Below are positions 16,096 through 24,619 of a DNA stretch of 43,166 nucleotides, in pieces. Within the stretch, counting starts at the first letter, position 1, and every line of letters starts with the position of its first letter. The notes below the pieces were generated by a model. It searched no databases and was not told where the DNA came from. It was given only the letters and a program-made list of their open reading frames with translations. The position numbers and the translations under genes are program-made. The DNA is taken from the NCBI GenBank assembly GCA_040905025.1, contig JBBDSJ010000045.1, forward strand, positions 1 through 43,166, written 5' to 3'. The stretch is from JBBDSJ01 sp040905025. GTDB taxonomy: Bacteria > Pseudomonadota > Gammaproteobacteria > Methylohalomonadales > Methylohalomonadaceae.

Positions 16096-18201
16096 TCAGT
16101 TTTCGGCCTTGTGCGCCTGCAGAAAAGCCTCCAGCTCGGCCAATGGTAATGCCTTGCTGTAAAGAAAACCCTGCATCAGAAAACAGCCTTTGCCACGAAG
16201 AAAACGCCGCTGGGTTGCTGTTTCGACACCTTCAGCAATCACCTGGAGTTTAAGACTTCTGGCCATGGCAATAATAGCCTCAACAATGGCCTTGTAATCA
16301 TCATCACGGGGCAGACCCTGCACAAACGACCGATCAATCTTGAGTTTATGCACCGGTAAATGCTTCAGGTAGCTGAGTGAGGAATAACCGATGCCGAAAT
16401 CATCAATGGCTATCTTGACACCCAGTCGTGCCAGACGCTCCATCTGCTCTGCCGCTTCGGCATGCTGGGCCACACTTTCCGTGAGTTCCAGTTCAAGCTG
16501 GTTTGGCCGGATACTGTATTCACGCAAGGCAAATTCAACCTCGTCGACCAGACCCGAATCAAGTAATTGGCGTGCCGAAATATTCACTGCCACCCGGGAC
16601 GGTGCGATACCCTGTTGTTTCCAGCGCCGGTAATCCTGACACGCCTGATGCAATACCCAGTTACCAATGGGAATAATCAGACCGCTTTCTTCTGCTATGG
16701 GTATAAACTCGGCCGGTGAAATATCGACTGCCTTGTCGGGCCGACGCCAGCGCAGCAATGCTTCGACACCGGCAACCGAATTATTATTCAGACTGATTTG
16801 CGGCTGGTAGTGCAGCTCGAATTCCTGTTCGGCCAGCGCCCGGCGCAATGCATTTTCCAGATCAATAATGCCATTTATTTTCTCCCCGAGTGAGACCGAA
16901 TAATGCTGATATTGTACGCCGGTACTTTGTATCGTTTGTTGCATCGCGGTCTCGGCTTTTTTCAACAATACCCGCGGGTCTTCACCGTCACCTGGCGGCA
17001 TGCTGATCCCGATATTCAAACCGATCATCAACTCATTGGCATTAATATAAAATGGCTTCTGGAATTCATTATGCAGCTTTTCAAGGATGCGAGTGATATC
17101 AGACTTGCGCGACATATCGGTTAACAGGATCGCGAATTCGTTACCCGCCAGACGGGCAATGGTGTCGCGTTCCCGCAGTATTTCGCGCAGCCTCAATGCT
17201 ATCTGCCGGAGTAAATCATCTCCCGCTTCATGACCAAAACTTTCATTGATACGTTTGAGACGCGAAACCCCGACACTCAACACAGCCAGCGGCCGTTGAT
17301 GCCAGCTTGAATATGCCAAAGCACGCTCAAGTCTGTCCATAAACAGATTGCGATTCGGCAGTTGTGTCAACAAGTCATAATTGGACAGATACTCAAGCTG
17401 CTCCTCGGCATTTCGCTCCCGGGTGACATCTATCATCACGCCGCGTAACAGGGTCTTGCTGGCAGTTTTGTATACACTGACAATATCGCGAACCCAGACG
17501 ATATCGCCATCAGACTTGACCATACGGTATTCAAAATCATGATTTTCTCCGCGGGCGGTAGCATCGATACAGATCCGCAGGGTTTTCTCACGATCATCCG
17601 GATGGATGCAGGACTTCCAGAACTCCGGGTTACTCAACCAGTTGCTGATCGGGAAGCCCAGCAGTCGTTCTATCTGCTGGCTGATAAAACTGAATTCAAA
17701 CGTATCAGCGTCTGCTTCCCAGACCACGCCTTCGATTGAATTCAGCAATGCCTCATGATCCTGCTGCAGTATCTGCAACGTGTTTTCAGCCTGCTTGCGC
17801 GGTGTGATATCCCAGACAAGCACAACAATACCGGCGATACTGCTATCTGGCTTGCGATCCGGCACATAATTCACAATCGTCTGACACAAGCCACGCTCCT
17901 TGTGCATCATTTCCGTTTCGTAACGGACCGTCTTGCCAGCCAATGCCTGCCGGATATGTGGCAACCGTTCGGCATAGGCAGCCTCACCAAGAAACCCTGC
18001 AACTGGCTGGCCAATGATCTCGGTACAGCTTACGCCGTACCAGTGCTCATAGGCCTGATTGACAAACTGATAGCGGTGATCGGTATCAACATAGGCAACC
18101 AATGCCGGCAATGCATCCAGTATGGTATGCAATTGCAGCTGGCTGACCTGGGGGGATTTTTCGGAAAGTTCTGAAGGAAAAACTGAATCCATGGCCTGCA
18201 T
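16096..18201 (-). CDS. PAS-PAS-GGDEF-EAL protein; probable c-di-GMP phosphodiesterase
   Basis: From the ATG at 18201 the protein has 701 residues: two PAS domains (about 20-135 and 150-265), a GGDEF domain (about 275-435) and an EAL domain (about 445-695). The GGDEF site reads AGNEF (352-356), so cyclase activity is probably lost. The EAL site looks intact: VEALLRW (about 478), NISARQL, the TES Glu, IDDFGIGYSS, LKIDRSF, AEGVET and QGFLYSKALP. The expected role is sensor-controlled c-di-GMP breakdown, with the GGDEF part perhaps binding GTP. No transmembrane segment is seen. The start is uncertain: the frame stays open to a TTG at 18348, but those residues are unlike a domain and no Shine-Dalgarno is evident for any start. 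Confidence 0.88.
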   Translation of the reverse strand: MQAMDSVFPSELSEKSPQVSQLQLHTILDALPALVAYVDTDHRYQFVNQAYEHWYGVSCTEIIGQPVAGFLGEAAYAERLPHIRQALAGKTVRYETEMMHKERGLCQTIVNYVPDRKPDSSIAGIVVLVWDITPRKQAENTLQILQQDHEALLNSIEGVVWEADADTFEFSFISQQIERLLGFPISNWLSNPEFWKSCIHPDDREKTLRICIDATARGENHDFEYRMVKSDGDIVWVRDIVSVYKTASKTLLRGVMIDVTRERNAEEQLEYLSNYDLLTQLPNRNLFMDRLERALAYSSWHQRPLAVLSVGVSRLKRINESFGHEAGDDLLRQIALRLREILRERDTIARLAGNEFAILLTDMSRKSDITRILEKLHNEFQKPFYINANELMIGLNIGISMPPGDGEDPRVLLKKAETAMQQTIQSTGVQYQHYSVSLGEKINGIIDLENALRRALAEQEFELHYQPQISLNNNSVAGVEALLRWRRPDKAVDISPAEFIPIAEESGLIIPIGNWVLHQACQDYRRWKQQGIAPSRVAVNISARQLLDSGLVDEVEFALREYSIRPNQLELELTESVAQHAEAAEQMERLARLGVKIAIDDFGIGYSSLSYLKHLPVHKLKIDRSFVQGLPRDDDYKAIVEAIIAMARSLKLQVIAEGVETATQRRFLRGKGCFLMQGFLYSKALPLAELEAFLQAHKAEN

Positions 18202-18438
18202 ATTATTATTGTTATTGAAAAGCACTGGATTGATTACGTCATGACCAGACAAGTCAAATAAAGTACTTGCATGATTTACATTGTCAACTTTAATTGAATT
18301 CCTTACCAATGCCAAGTCCGGACAGCGGGAGCTGGCCAGGACAGCCAAACTGTCGATCTATTTCAGCAGTGCGATATAGACTGGTTCTAAACTTAACGTG
18401 GTCATGGAAGAATCAAGAGCGTAATTTTCAGACCACTG

Positions 18439-19023
18439 CTAACCATCCCGCAGAAATTCCAGCAAAGCCTGGTCTTCCAATGCCCGCTCCAGCACACGCG
18501 AAATAACCGCGTTGATCAATACTTCATTCTCTTCCGGCCCTGGCGTTTTAACAACATCCTTGCTCTTGGTTGCCCGGTAGCGGCCGGTAAATTCACGCTT
18601 GCCAACCTTGCCTATTGTGCGCAAGGTTGCAGCGGTCTCTATGCTGCGGATGACTGAACCACCGGCTGTTTTATACTCAAGGGCATCAATCAGTAGCCGC
18701 AGATCAGCGTCAGCAGTATCACCAGCAGTGACTACATTGAAACCCAGCTTGTTCAGCGCGGCGGCAAATTCTGTCCGTACAGGTGAAGCAATATCAGCAG
18801 TCGTAGTGATTAAGGATGTATCCGCATAAATGCCACCACGTGAACCGACCACCCTGCCGGGGCGGTTATCTATCACCTGCAAGGCGACACGCTTGCCGGC
18901 ACCAACCGCATTGAAATTATTCATATCGAGTTCAGGATTGAGTGAAACCACCTGTGGACTCAATGCGCAGCCTGTCAACAGCAACAAGCCAACAACCAGA
19001 TTAATTGTCAAAACACGCAGCAT
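18439..19023 (-). CDS. yajG: YajG family lipoprotein
   Basis: The 194-residue protein has a lipoprotein signal ending LLTGC (Cys19). The mature part contains VALQVIDNRPGRVVGSRGG and RTEFAAALNKLGFNVVTAG, characteristic of YajG, an outer membrane-associated lipoprotein of unknown function in enterobacteria. I chose the ATG at 19023 because GAGG lies 8 bases upstream; an earlier GTG would overlap that site. It follows the ferredoxin reductase gene by 17 bases and closes the panD cluster. The 237 bases between it and the EAL gene start show nothing recognisable. Confidence 0.85.
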   Translation of the reverse strand: MLRVLTINLVVGLLLLTGCALSPQVVSLNPELDMNNFNAVGAGKRVALQVIDNRPGRVVGSRGGIYADTSLITTTADIASPVRTEFAAALNKLGFNVVTAGDTADADLRLLIDALEYKTAGGSVIRSIETAATLRTIGKVGKREFTGRYRATKSKDVVKTPGPEENEVLINAVISRVLERALEDQALLEFLRDG

Positions 19024-19040
19024 GTCCATCACCTCACTAT

Positions 19041-20105
19041 TCAGGATTCAGTATCAGCCTTGACACCCAGACGTTCATGCATCACCGGACTGGTTGTCGT
19101 ATATTGCAGAAACTGGCGCTTGTCAGGATGCAGATATTTATCTACCGCAAAAGCCGCCAGTGCACCTTCATGAAAACCGCTCAAAATCAGTTTCTTTTTG
19201 CCCGGATAGGTATTGATATCGCCAACCGCATAAATACCTTCAACACTGGTCTGGAACGTTTCGGTATTTACCTCTATCTGATTGCGGTTCTGATCCAGAC
19301 CCCATTCAGCAATCGGGCCAAGATTCGGTGATAATCCATAAAACACCAGCATCTCGTCACAATCAATTTCCCTGAGTTCCTCACTATCCAGCGGCTTCAC
19401 GGTGAAGCCGGCAAACTTGCCATCGGTTTCGTTTACCTGTTTCATTTGTGCCGGAATGAATTCCATCTTGTCCTCGGCACACAACGCTTTCATTTTCTCT
19501 ACCGACGCCGGTGCGGCACGAAACTCTTCGCGCCGATGCACCAGCTTCACGCGCTTCGCGATCTTTTGCAGTTCCAGCGCCCAGTCCAATGCTGAATCGC
19601 CGCCACCCAGAATGGCAACCACTTTATCCTTGTAACGTGACGGATTCTTTACCTTGTATTGAATCTCGCTGCCGTTAAACAGGTCGGCACCCTTGACGCG
19701 CAACGGCCGCGGCTGAAACGCGCCCAGACCGCCGGCGATAATGACGACCCTGGTGAGAAACTGTACGTCCTTGCTGGTTCGCAACATAAACCGGCCATCA
19801 TCCTGATGTTCCAGCGTAGTGACTTCCTGGCCGAGATGAAATTGCGCGTTGAACGGTTCAATCTGCTGCATCAGGCGATCCACCAGTTCCTGTGCGCTGA
19901 CCACCGGTAATGCCGGGATATCATAAATCGGCTTGTCCGGATACAACTCGGCACACTGGCCACCGACATGCGCGAGTGAATCGATCACATGCGCCTTGAT
20001 ATCCAGCAGACCCAGCTCAAAGACCTGAAACAGTCCGGCCGGGCCGGCGCCTACGATCACGACATCGGTTTCGATGACTTCCGGCTTTGTACTTTTATTA
20101 CTCAT
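19041..20105 (-). CDS. Ferredoxin/flavodoxin--NADP+ reductase, thioredoxin reductase-like type
   Basis: The 354-residue flavoprotein has an FAD dinucleotide motif VVIVGAGPAGLFQVFELG near the N-terminus and an NAD(P) motif AILGGGDSALDWALEL near 170. It ends with GIYAVGDINTYPGKKKLILSGFHEGALAA, which contacts FAD. The redox-active CxxC of thioredoxin reductase is absent. The extended C-terminal tail matches the TrxR-like ferredoxin-NADP+ reductases (YumC type) known from Bacillus, green sulfur bacteria and others. It would shuttle electrons between NADPH and ferredoxin or flavodoxin. It is transcribed with panD and the aldolase upstream (22-base gap) and yajG downstream. Confidence 0.9.
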   Translation of the reverse strand: MSNKSTKPEVIETDVVIVGAGPAGLFQVFELGLLDIKAHVIDSLAHVGGQCAELYPDKPIYDIPALPVVSAQELVDRLMQQIEPFNAQFHLGQEVTTLEHQDDGRFMLRTSKDVQFLTRVVIIAGGLGAFQPRPLRVKGADLFNGSEIQYKVKNPSRYKDKVVAILGGGDSALDWALELQKIAKRVKLVHRREEFRAAPASVEKMKALCAEDKMEFIPAQMKQVNETDGKFAGFTVKPLDSEELREIDCDEMLVFYGLSPNLGPIAEWGLDQNRNQIEVNTETFQTSVEGIYAVGDINTYPGKKKLILSGFHEGALAAFAVDKYLHPDKRQFLQYTTTSPVMHERLGVKADTES

Positions 20106-20127
20106 TAATGACTCCAGCTATACGGCT

Positions 20128-20790
20128 CTAGATCTGATTCTTTTGACCATAATCGGCAAACTGCGCGCTGACGCGCTGCAACTCTTCGGCATCCAGCAGT
20201 ACCGGCTCGCCGAGTGGCAGTAACAAACAATACTGCCGTGCCAGTTCTTCCACTTCCCAGGCCAGCTGCAAAGCTGCCGCTAACGTAGCGCCCGCCACGA
20301 TCAAGCCGTGATTGGCCAACAAGCAGGCGCGGCGATCCTCCAGCGCCTGCAATGCATTGTTTGATAACGTCTGAGTGCCGAAGGTTGCATAGTCGGCACA
20401 ACGGATATTGTCGCCACCGGCTTTCGTCACCATATAATGAAACGCCGGTATCTCATGACGCAGGCATGCCAATGCAGTCGCATGCGCCGAGTGTGTATGC
20501 ACTATCGCTGCAAACTCCGGCCGCGCCTGATAAATGGCCACATGCATACGCCATTCACTCGTTGGCCGGCGCTGGCCCGCCGGCATACTGCCATCGGTAT
20601 CCAGCCAGACCAGATCGTCTACTGTAACAGACTGATAATCCATACCGCTGGGCGTAACCAGATAACCCTGCCCGCAACGTACGCTGACATTGCCCGTAGC
20701 TGCAGCACTCAGATTCAGTTCATGCAGACGCCGCGCAGTACGTACCAGATCCGTACGCAGCACATCCTCATTTGCCGCATATTCAGCCAT
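20128..20790 (-). CDS. Class II aldolase/adducin family protein
   Basis: The 220-residue protein keeps the metal-aldolase core: TGNVSVRCG and VTPSGMDY (phosphate binding), catalytic-type Glu79 in SEWRMH, zinc ligands His98 and His100 in VHTHSAHA, and His161 in ANHGLIV. Such enzymes include fuculose-phosphate aldolase, 5-deoxyribose salvage aldolase and methylthioribulose-phosphate dehydratase; the motifs do not decide between them. The ATG at 20790 lies inside the last codons of panD (8-base overlap) with GGAGA upstream, so the two are translationally coupled. Frames extending further upstream run into panD and are unlikely. Confidence 0.85.
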   Translation of the reverse strand: MAEYAANEDVLRTDLVRTARRLHELNLSAAATGNVSVRCGQGYLVTPSGMDYQSVTVDDLVWLDTDGSMPAGQRRPTSEWRMHVAIYQARPEFAAIVHTHSAHATALACLRHEIPAFHYMVTKAGGDNIRCADYATFGTQTLSNNALQALEDRRACLLANHGLIVAGATLAAALQLAWEVEELARQYCLLLPLGEPVLLDAEELQRVSAQFADYGQKNQI

Positions 20791-21151
20791 GCAATTCTGT
20801 CTCTCCTGCTTCGAGATAACGCAGAAACCGGTTATCAGCATCCACGAGCAATAATTGTGGCTGAATCGGTTTATCGGTCAGTTCATATGCCATGATGATG
20901 ATCTCTTCGCCCTGCTGACAATACAACGCCGCCGCACCGTTCATGCAAATCTCGCCGCTGCCCGCCGGCGCCGGAATCACATAGGTAATAAAATTTGCGC
21001 CCGTGGTGTTGCTGACTACCTGAACCTGTTCATTCGGCCAGATCCCGGCACGATCGAGCAGATCGCTATCAACGGTGATACTGCCAATATAGTTGATATT
21101 GCCATCGGTGACGGTAGCTTTATGAATTTTGGATCGGAGTACCTGGCGCAT
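20783..21151 (-). CDS. panD: Aspartate 1-decarboxylase
   Basis: PanD makes beta-alanine for pantothenate and CoA. The 122-residue proenzyme shows the conserved RSKIHKATVTDGNINYIGSI, with the self-cleavage site Gly23-Ser24 that yields the pyruvoyl group, and later NGAAALYCQQGEEIIIMAYE. panB and panC are not adjacent, so the usual pan operon is broken up. Here panD leads a cluster with a class II aldolase, a ferredoxin reductase and yajG. Immediately upstream is the long repeat island. Confidence 0.95.
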   Translation of the reverse strand: MRQVLRSKIHKATVTDGNINYIGSITVDSDLLDRAGIWPNEQVQVVSNTTGANFITYVIPAPAGSGEICMNGAAALYCQQGEEIIIMAYELTDKPIQPQLLLVDADNRFLRYLEAGETELHG

Positions 21152-21230
21152 TTATACCGCTTCTATATTTATGTAAATCACATCAGCATCACAGTTTATG
21201 AACAAATACAGGTCTCGCACTGTTGTGTGA

Positions 21231-21436
21231 GTGACTTTTGTTTAGGCAAAAGCGCCACCACTTTAACTAATCTATAGCCGCGGGGCCTCCGGTCCCTATA
21301 TTCTATGATGTTTCCACGCCCTAACGGGCGCGGGTGACTTTTGTTTCGACAAAAGCACCACCACTTCAACCAATCCATAGCCGCGGGGCTTCCAGCCCCA
21401 ATATTCTGTGATGTTTCCACGCCCTGACGGGCGCGG
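21231..21436. repeat. 103-bp tandem duplication
   Basis: Two adjacent units, 21231-21333 and 21334-21436, are exactly 103 bases each and differ at about 12 positions by eye. Each starts GTGACTTTTGTTT, carries GCGGGGC(C/T)TCC in the middle, and ends with the small inverted repeat CGCCCT(A/G)ACGGGCG. A third unit appears to begin at 21437 (GTAACTTT) but turns into the hairpin that opens the neighbouring island. Confidence 0.85.
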
Positions 21437-21913
21437 GTAACTTTCTTTTCTGCAGCCAAAAGAAAGTTACCAAAGAAAAGGCCGCCCGAATGACACGTTC
21501 CCCCTGCGCGGCGCGATTTTGGCTCGGCGGTCGTCCGACGGCACAGTCCCTGTGCCAACGAACGACGCGCGGCATCCGTGCCGCGCCCCGTTGGGCGCTC
21601 GGCCAAAACCTGGCGCTGCTCGGGCGTGTCATCACGGGAAACTCACACCTTGGCCGCGCTGTTTCTTATACCCCGTTGAGCGCGCCGAGCACAGCCGGTG
21701 TGCCCGGGAATCAGCCCGTCAGGGGCGCGCACAGGAAGTGCGCGCGCTGGGCATCGGTACATGGATGTGCCGTTGCCCAGCCCCCGGGGGCGCCGCTGCG
21801 CGCAGGGCACTTCACATCGTGAAGCGCGATCATCGGGTGTCCTTCTCTTTGGTTTCTTTCTCTTGGACAAGCAAGAGAAAGAAACCCGGGGTGCAGGGGC
21901 CGGAGGCCCCGCA
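21437..21913. repeat. Hairpin-rich non-coding island between panD and ychF
   Basis: The island opens with a 13-bp perfect stem (21437-21449 with 21458-21470) and closes with a 15-bp perfect stem (21851-21865 with 21872-21886). Between them are further short GC-rich hairpins, for example GGCACA/TGTGCC near 21541 and GCGCGGCA/TGCCGCGC near 21570, and one with the CATGGATG apex near 21750. A GGGGCCGGAGGCCCC stretch at 21897-21912 is the inverse of the GGGGCCTCCGG in the tandem units, so the whole block 21231-21913 is roughly bracketed by inverted sequence. Open frames here are artefacts of GC-rich repeats and resemble the spurious 'hypothetical proteins' seen in many Gammaproteobacteria. Confidence 0.7.
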
Positions 21914-21950
21914 ATAAATAAAATCCTACCAGCAACCTGAATCAGGAGAA

Positions 21951-23042
21951 TCAAACATTAAACCGGAATAACATCACATCACCATCAGCCACAATATACT
22001 CCTTGCCTTCGAGCCGCCATTTACCGGCATCCTTGGCACCCTGCTCGCCTTTATAGGTGACATAGTCGTCATAGCCAATAACTTCGGCACGAATAAAACC
22101 ACGCTCAAAATCCGTATGGATCACACCGGCAGCCTGGGCCGCATTCGCGCCCTTGCGCACAGTCCAGGCACGCACCTCTTTCGGTCCGGCAGTAAAATAG
22201 GTCTGCAAACCAAGCAATTCAAAACCGGCGCGGATAATGCGATTCAGGCCAGGTTCGGACTGGCCGACTTCAGCCAGAAATTCAGCGCGTTCGGCGACCG
22301 GCAATTCGGCGATCTCTGATTCAATCGCAGCACACACCGGCACAACGATCGCGCCTTCAGCTTTGGCATGGTCCTGTACTTTTGCCAGCCAGTCATTGCC
22401 CTCGCCACCGCTTTCATCAACATTCGCGATGTAAAGCATCGGCTTTGCCGTTAATAATTGGTAGTCCCGCAGCAAAACCCGTTCTTCATCAGCAAGCTCA
22501 AGCTCCCGCACCGGCCGGGCAGCATCCAGCTGCGGCTGCAATTTACCTAACAGGCCAACGCGAAGCTTTGCATCTTTATCACCGCTTTTTGCCGTACGTT
22601 CGGCTTTATCGAGTGCGCGGCTGACGGTTTCCAGATCGGCAAGACATAATTCAGTATTGATTGTTTCTATATCAGCCAACGGATCAACCTTGCCCGCGAC
22701 ATGCACAATCTGGTTATCATCAAAGCAACGCACGACTTGCGCAATGGCCTGGGTTTCACGGATATGCGACAGGAACTGATTGCCCAGACCTTCGCCTTTT
22801 GATGCGCCTTCAACCAGACCGGCAATATCCACGAACTCCATGCTGGCCGGAACTGTTTGTTTCGGCTTGACCATACTGGCCAGATTGTCCAGACGCGGAT
22901 CCGGTACCGGCACGACACCCACGTTCGGATCAATAGTACAAAAAGGATAGTTGGCTGCATCAATGCCGGCATTGGTCAATGCATTAAACAGCGTGGATTT
23001 GCCAACATTCGGCAAGCCCACAATACCGCAACGGAAACCCAT
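21951..23042 (-). CDS. ychF: Redox-regulated ATPase YchF
   Basis: YchF is an OBG-family P-loop protein that prefers ATP and binds ribosomes; in E. coli it affects oxidative stress responses. The ATG at 23042 gives 363 residues, the standard length, starting MGFRCGIVGLPNVGKSTLFN (Walker A). Further motifs are FVDIAGLVEGASKGEGLGNQ (G3) and YIANVDESG (G4 variant NVDE). The C-terminal TGS domain includes ELLGLQTYFTAGPKEVRAWT. Upstream in-frame starts exist but run towards pth. pth-ychF is a conserved pair. Confidence 0.96.
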   Translation of the reverse strand: MGFRCGIVGLPNVGKSTLFNALTNAGIDAANYPFCTIDPNVGVVPVPDPRLDNLASMVKPKQTVPASMEFVDIAGLVEGASKGEGLGNQFLSHIRETQAIAQVVRCFDDNQIVHVAGKVDPLADIETINTELCLADLETVSRALDKAERTAKSGDKDAKLRVGLLGKLQPQLDAARPVRELELADEERVLLRDYQLLTAKPMLYIANVDESGGEGNDWLAKVQDHAKAEGAIVVPVCAAIESEIAELPVAERAEFLAEVGQSEPGLNRIIRAGFELLGLQTYFTAGPKEVRAWTVRKGANAAQAAGVIHTDFERGFIRAEVIGYDDYVTYKGEQGAKDAGKWRLEGKEYIVADGDVMLFRFNV

Positions 23043-23073
23043 AATAATTAATCCTGCCTGATTGGAACAATGA

Positions 23074-23655
23074 TCAACGACTGGAATGCAGGCGATGCAT
23101 GACTTTTTCATACTCGCCGCGAAGAATGGCCGGCAATTCGGCGAGCACATTATCAATTGCAGACAGAATCAGTTCACGCTCTGTTTGCGGTGGCCGGCCC
23201 AGCACATACGGCACCACCTGATCCTTGTGGCCCGGATGGCCGACACCGATGCGAACCCGATGAAAATCGGCCGTACCAAGATGCTGAATAATATCACGCA
23301 TGCCGTTATGGCCACCGTGACCACCGCCGAACTTGAAACGCACCGTGCCGGGTGGCAAATCAATCTCGTCATACACCACAATGATTTCAGTCGCAGGAAT
23401 ATTGTAATAACTGGCGAGGGCAGCAACTGAACGGCCGCTCAGATTCATGAACGTACCGGGCTTTAATAGCCAGCAGCGCGAATCCTCTGTTTCGATTTTG
23501 CCAACATCACCGGAAAAACGCTTTTCACTACGCAAATCGATCCGTTGTTCGCGGACGATGGCGTCCATAAACCAAAACCCGGCATTATGCCGGGTTTCAG
23601 CGTATTCCTGGCCGGGGTTGCCCAGGCCAGCGAGGAGTTTCGGACCAGCGGTCAC
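23074..23655 (-). CDS. pth: Peptidyl-tRNA hydrolase
   Basis: Pth frees tRNA from prematurely released peptidyl-tRNA. The 193-residue protein has LLAGLGNPGQEYAETRHNAG with catalytic His23, LLKPGTFMNLSG, VVYDEIDLPPG, and GGGHGGHNGMRDI with the substrate-gripping residues. The start is a GTG, and no strong Shine-Dalgarno is visible. It lies between rplY and ychF, the order common to most Gammaproteobacteria. Confidence 0.96.
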   Translation of the reverse strand: MTAGPKLLAGLGNPGQEYAETRHNAGFWFMDAIVREQRIDLRSEKRFSGDVGKIETEDSRCWLLKPGTFMNLSGRSVAALASYYNIPATEIIVVYDEIDLPPGTVRFKFGGGHGGHNGMRDIIQHLGTADFHRVRIGVGHPGHKDQVVPYVLGRPPQTERELILSAIDNVLAELPAILRGEYEKVMHRLHSSR

Positions 23656-23722
23656 TCAGGCTATCTGCCGTTTCTGCAAGCGATCTTAATGTAGTGCAAA
23701 GACGGCACTGGCAAGCGTACCG

Positions 23723-24391
23723 TTAGTCGTCTTCGTTCTCTTCATCAGTTTTCTGTGACGTGGCCACCGGCGCTTCCGGCTCTTCCTCGGCCTCATCATC
23801 AACTTCTTCAACACGCGGCGCCTGTACCGTTACGACCGGTTGACTGCCATCGCCACCATGTTTCAGGGCATAGATAACAACACCTTCCGGCAACTTGATA
23901 TCTTCAAGATGGATAGCGTCGCCGATTTCCAGATCGAGCACATCGACTTCAATGTATTCCGGCAAGCATTCCGGCAGACAGGAAATTTCCAGATCATTAT
24001 AGATATGGGTCAGAACACCACCACCAAGTCGTACACCCTTGCACTTTTCTTCGTTCAGGAAGTGCAACGGCACATGCATGGTAAGTTCTTCCTTGGCATC
24101 AACACGCTGAAAATCAACATGCATTGCCAGGCCCTTGACCGGATGACGTTGCAAATCTTTAAGTACGACCTTTTCTTCCTGGCCATCCAGCTTCAGCGTC
24201 AGAATATGCGAATAAAAGCCTTCATAATCCAGCTGATGCTTGATGGTATTGGCATTGACAATGATCGATTTTGCTTCTTTATGCGCGCCATAAATGACGG
24301 CGGGCAGTAAACCGGCACGACGCAGGCGGCGGCTCGCACCTTGCCCTACATCCGTGCGGCTTTCCGCCTCAATTACGAATTGATTTTCCAT
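23723..24391 (-). CDS. rplY: 50S ribosomal protein L25/general stress protein Ctc
   Basis: This is the long (222-residue, Ctc/TL5-type) form of L25, which binds 5S rRNA. The N-terminal L25 domain has RTDVGQGASRRLRRAGLLPAV and HVDFQRVD, and a C-terminal beta domain runs to about 190. The last 30 residues are very acidic (Glu/Asp-rich), typical of proteobacterial Ctc-form L25. It is part of prs-rplY-pth-ychF. Confidence 0.95.
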   Translation of the reverse strand: MENQFVIEAESRTDVGQGASRRLRRAGLLPAVIYGAHKEAKSIIVNANTIKHQLDYEGFYSHILTLKLDGQEEKVVLKDLQRHPVKGLAMHVDFQRVDAKEELTMHVPLHFLNEEKCKGVRLGGGVLTHIYNDLEISCLPECLPEYIEVDVLDLEIGDAIHLEDIKLPEGVVIYALKHGGDGSQPVVTVQAPRVEEVDDEAEEEPEAPVATSQKTDEENEDD

Positions 24392-24424
24392 TGTCTGTTA
24401 CTCCACTTAATCAAAGTTAATAAA

Positions 24425-24448
24425 CCCGGCCTCGCGACCAAAGCCGGG
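24425..24448 (-). terminator. Possible weak terminator or attenuator between prs and rplY
   Basis: On the minus strand, CCCGGC pairs with GCCGGG across a 12-base loop, followed by TTTATT. The stem is short and the T tract is interrupted, so it may only attenuate transcription into rplY. Confidence 0.35.
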
Positions 24449-24464
24449 GCTTGTACTAGAAGCA

Positions 24465-24592
24465 GTCTCAAAATTACTGCATTTGCCGATACGGTGTTGA
24501 AAGCGGACTCAAAATGCTCATGTATTGTCTATACACTGCGCTTTTTCGTCCACTTTCGCCTGGTCTCGGCTGTATTCGTGACATTTTGAGAC
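24465..24592. repeat. Repeat-like element in the prs-rplY spacer
   Basis: The 128-base segment is bounded by an inverted pair, GTCTCAAAAT at 24465-24474 and ATTTTGAGAC at 24583-24592. A third ACTCAAAAT lies inside (24507-24515), and a small GTAT/ATAC stem lies in the middle. It has no coding content. The form suggests an interspersed repeat of the genome, but no second copy is in the window to prove it. Confidence 0.45.
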
Positions 24593-24619
24593 CACCTCTG
24601 CATAAAAACCAGAAACCTG

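Noticed and set aside
18202..18348. N-terminal extension of the EAL protein to a TTG start
   Set aside because: The extra 49 residues include an Asn run and no domain-like segment, and TTG without a Shine-Dalgarno is unlikely; an ATG at 18201 is available.
21490..21822. 110-codon plus-strand ORF (and overlapping ORFs) in the repeat island
   Set aside because: It lies wholly in GC-rich repeats and hairpins, has no Shine-Dalgarno, is Ala/Arg/Pro/Gly-biased, and competes with equally long frames on the other strand.
24341..24589. 82-codon plus-strand ORF across the rplY start and the prs-rplY spacer
   Set aside because: It runs antisense to rplY and through a repeat-like element, with low-complexity content and no start signal.
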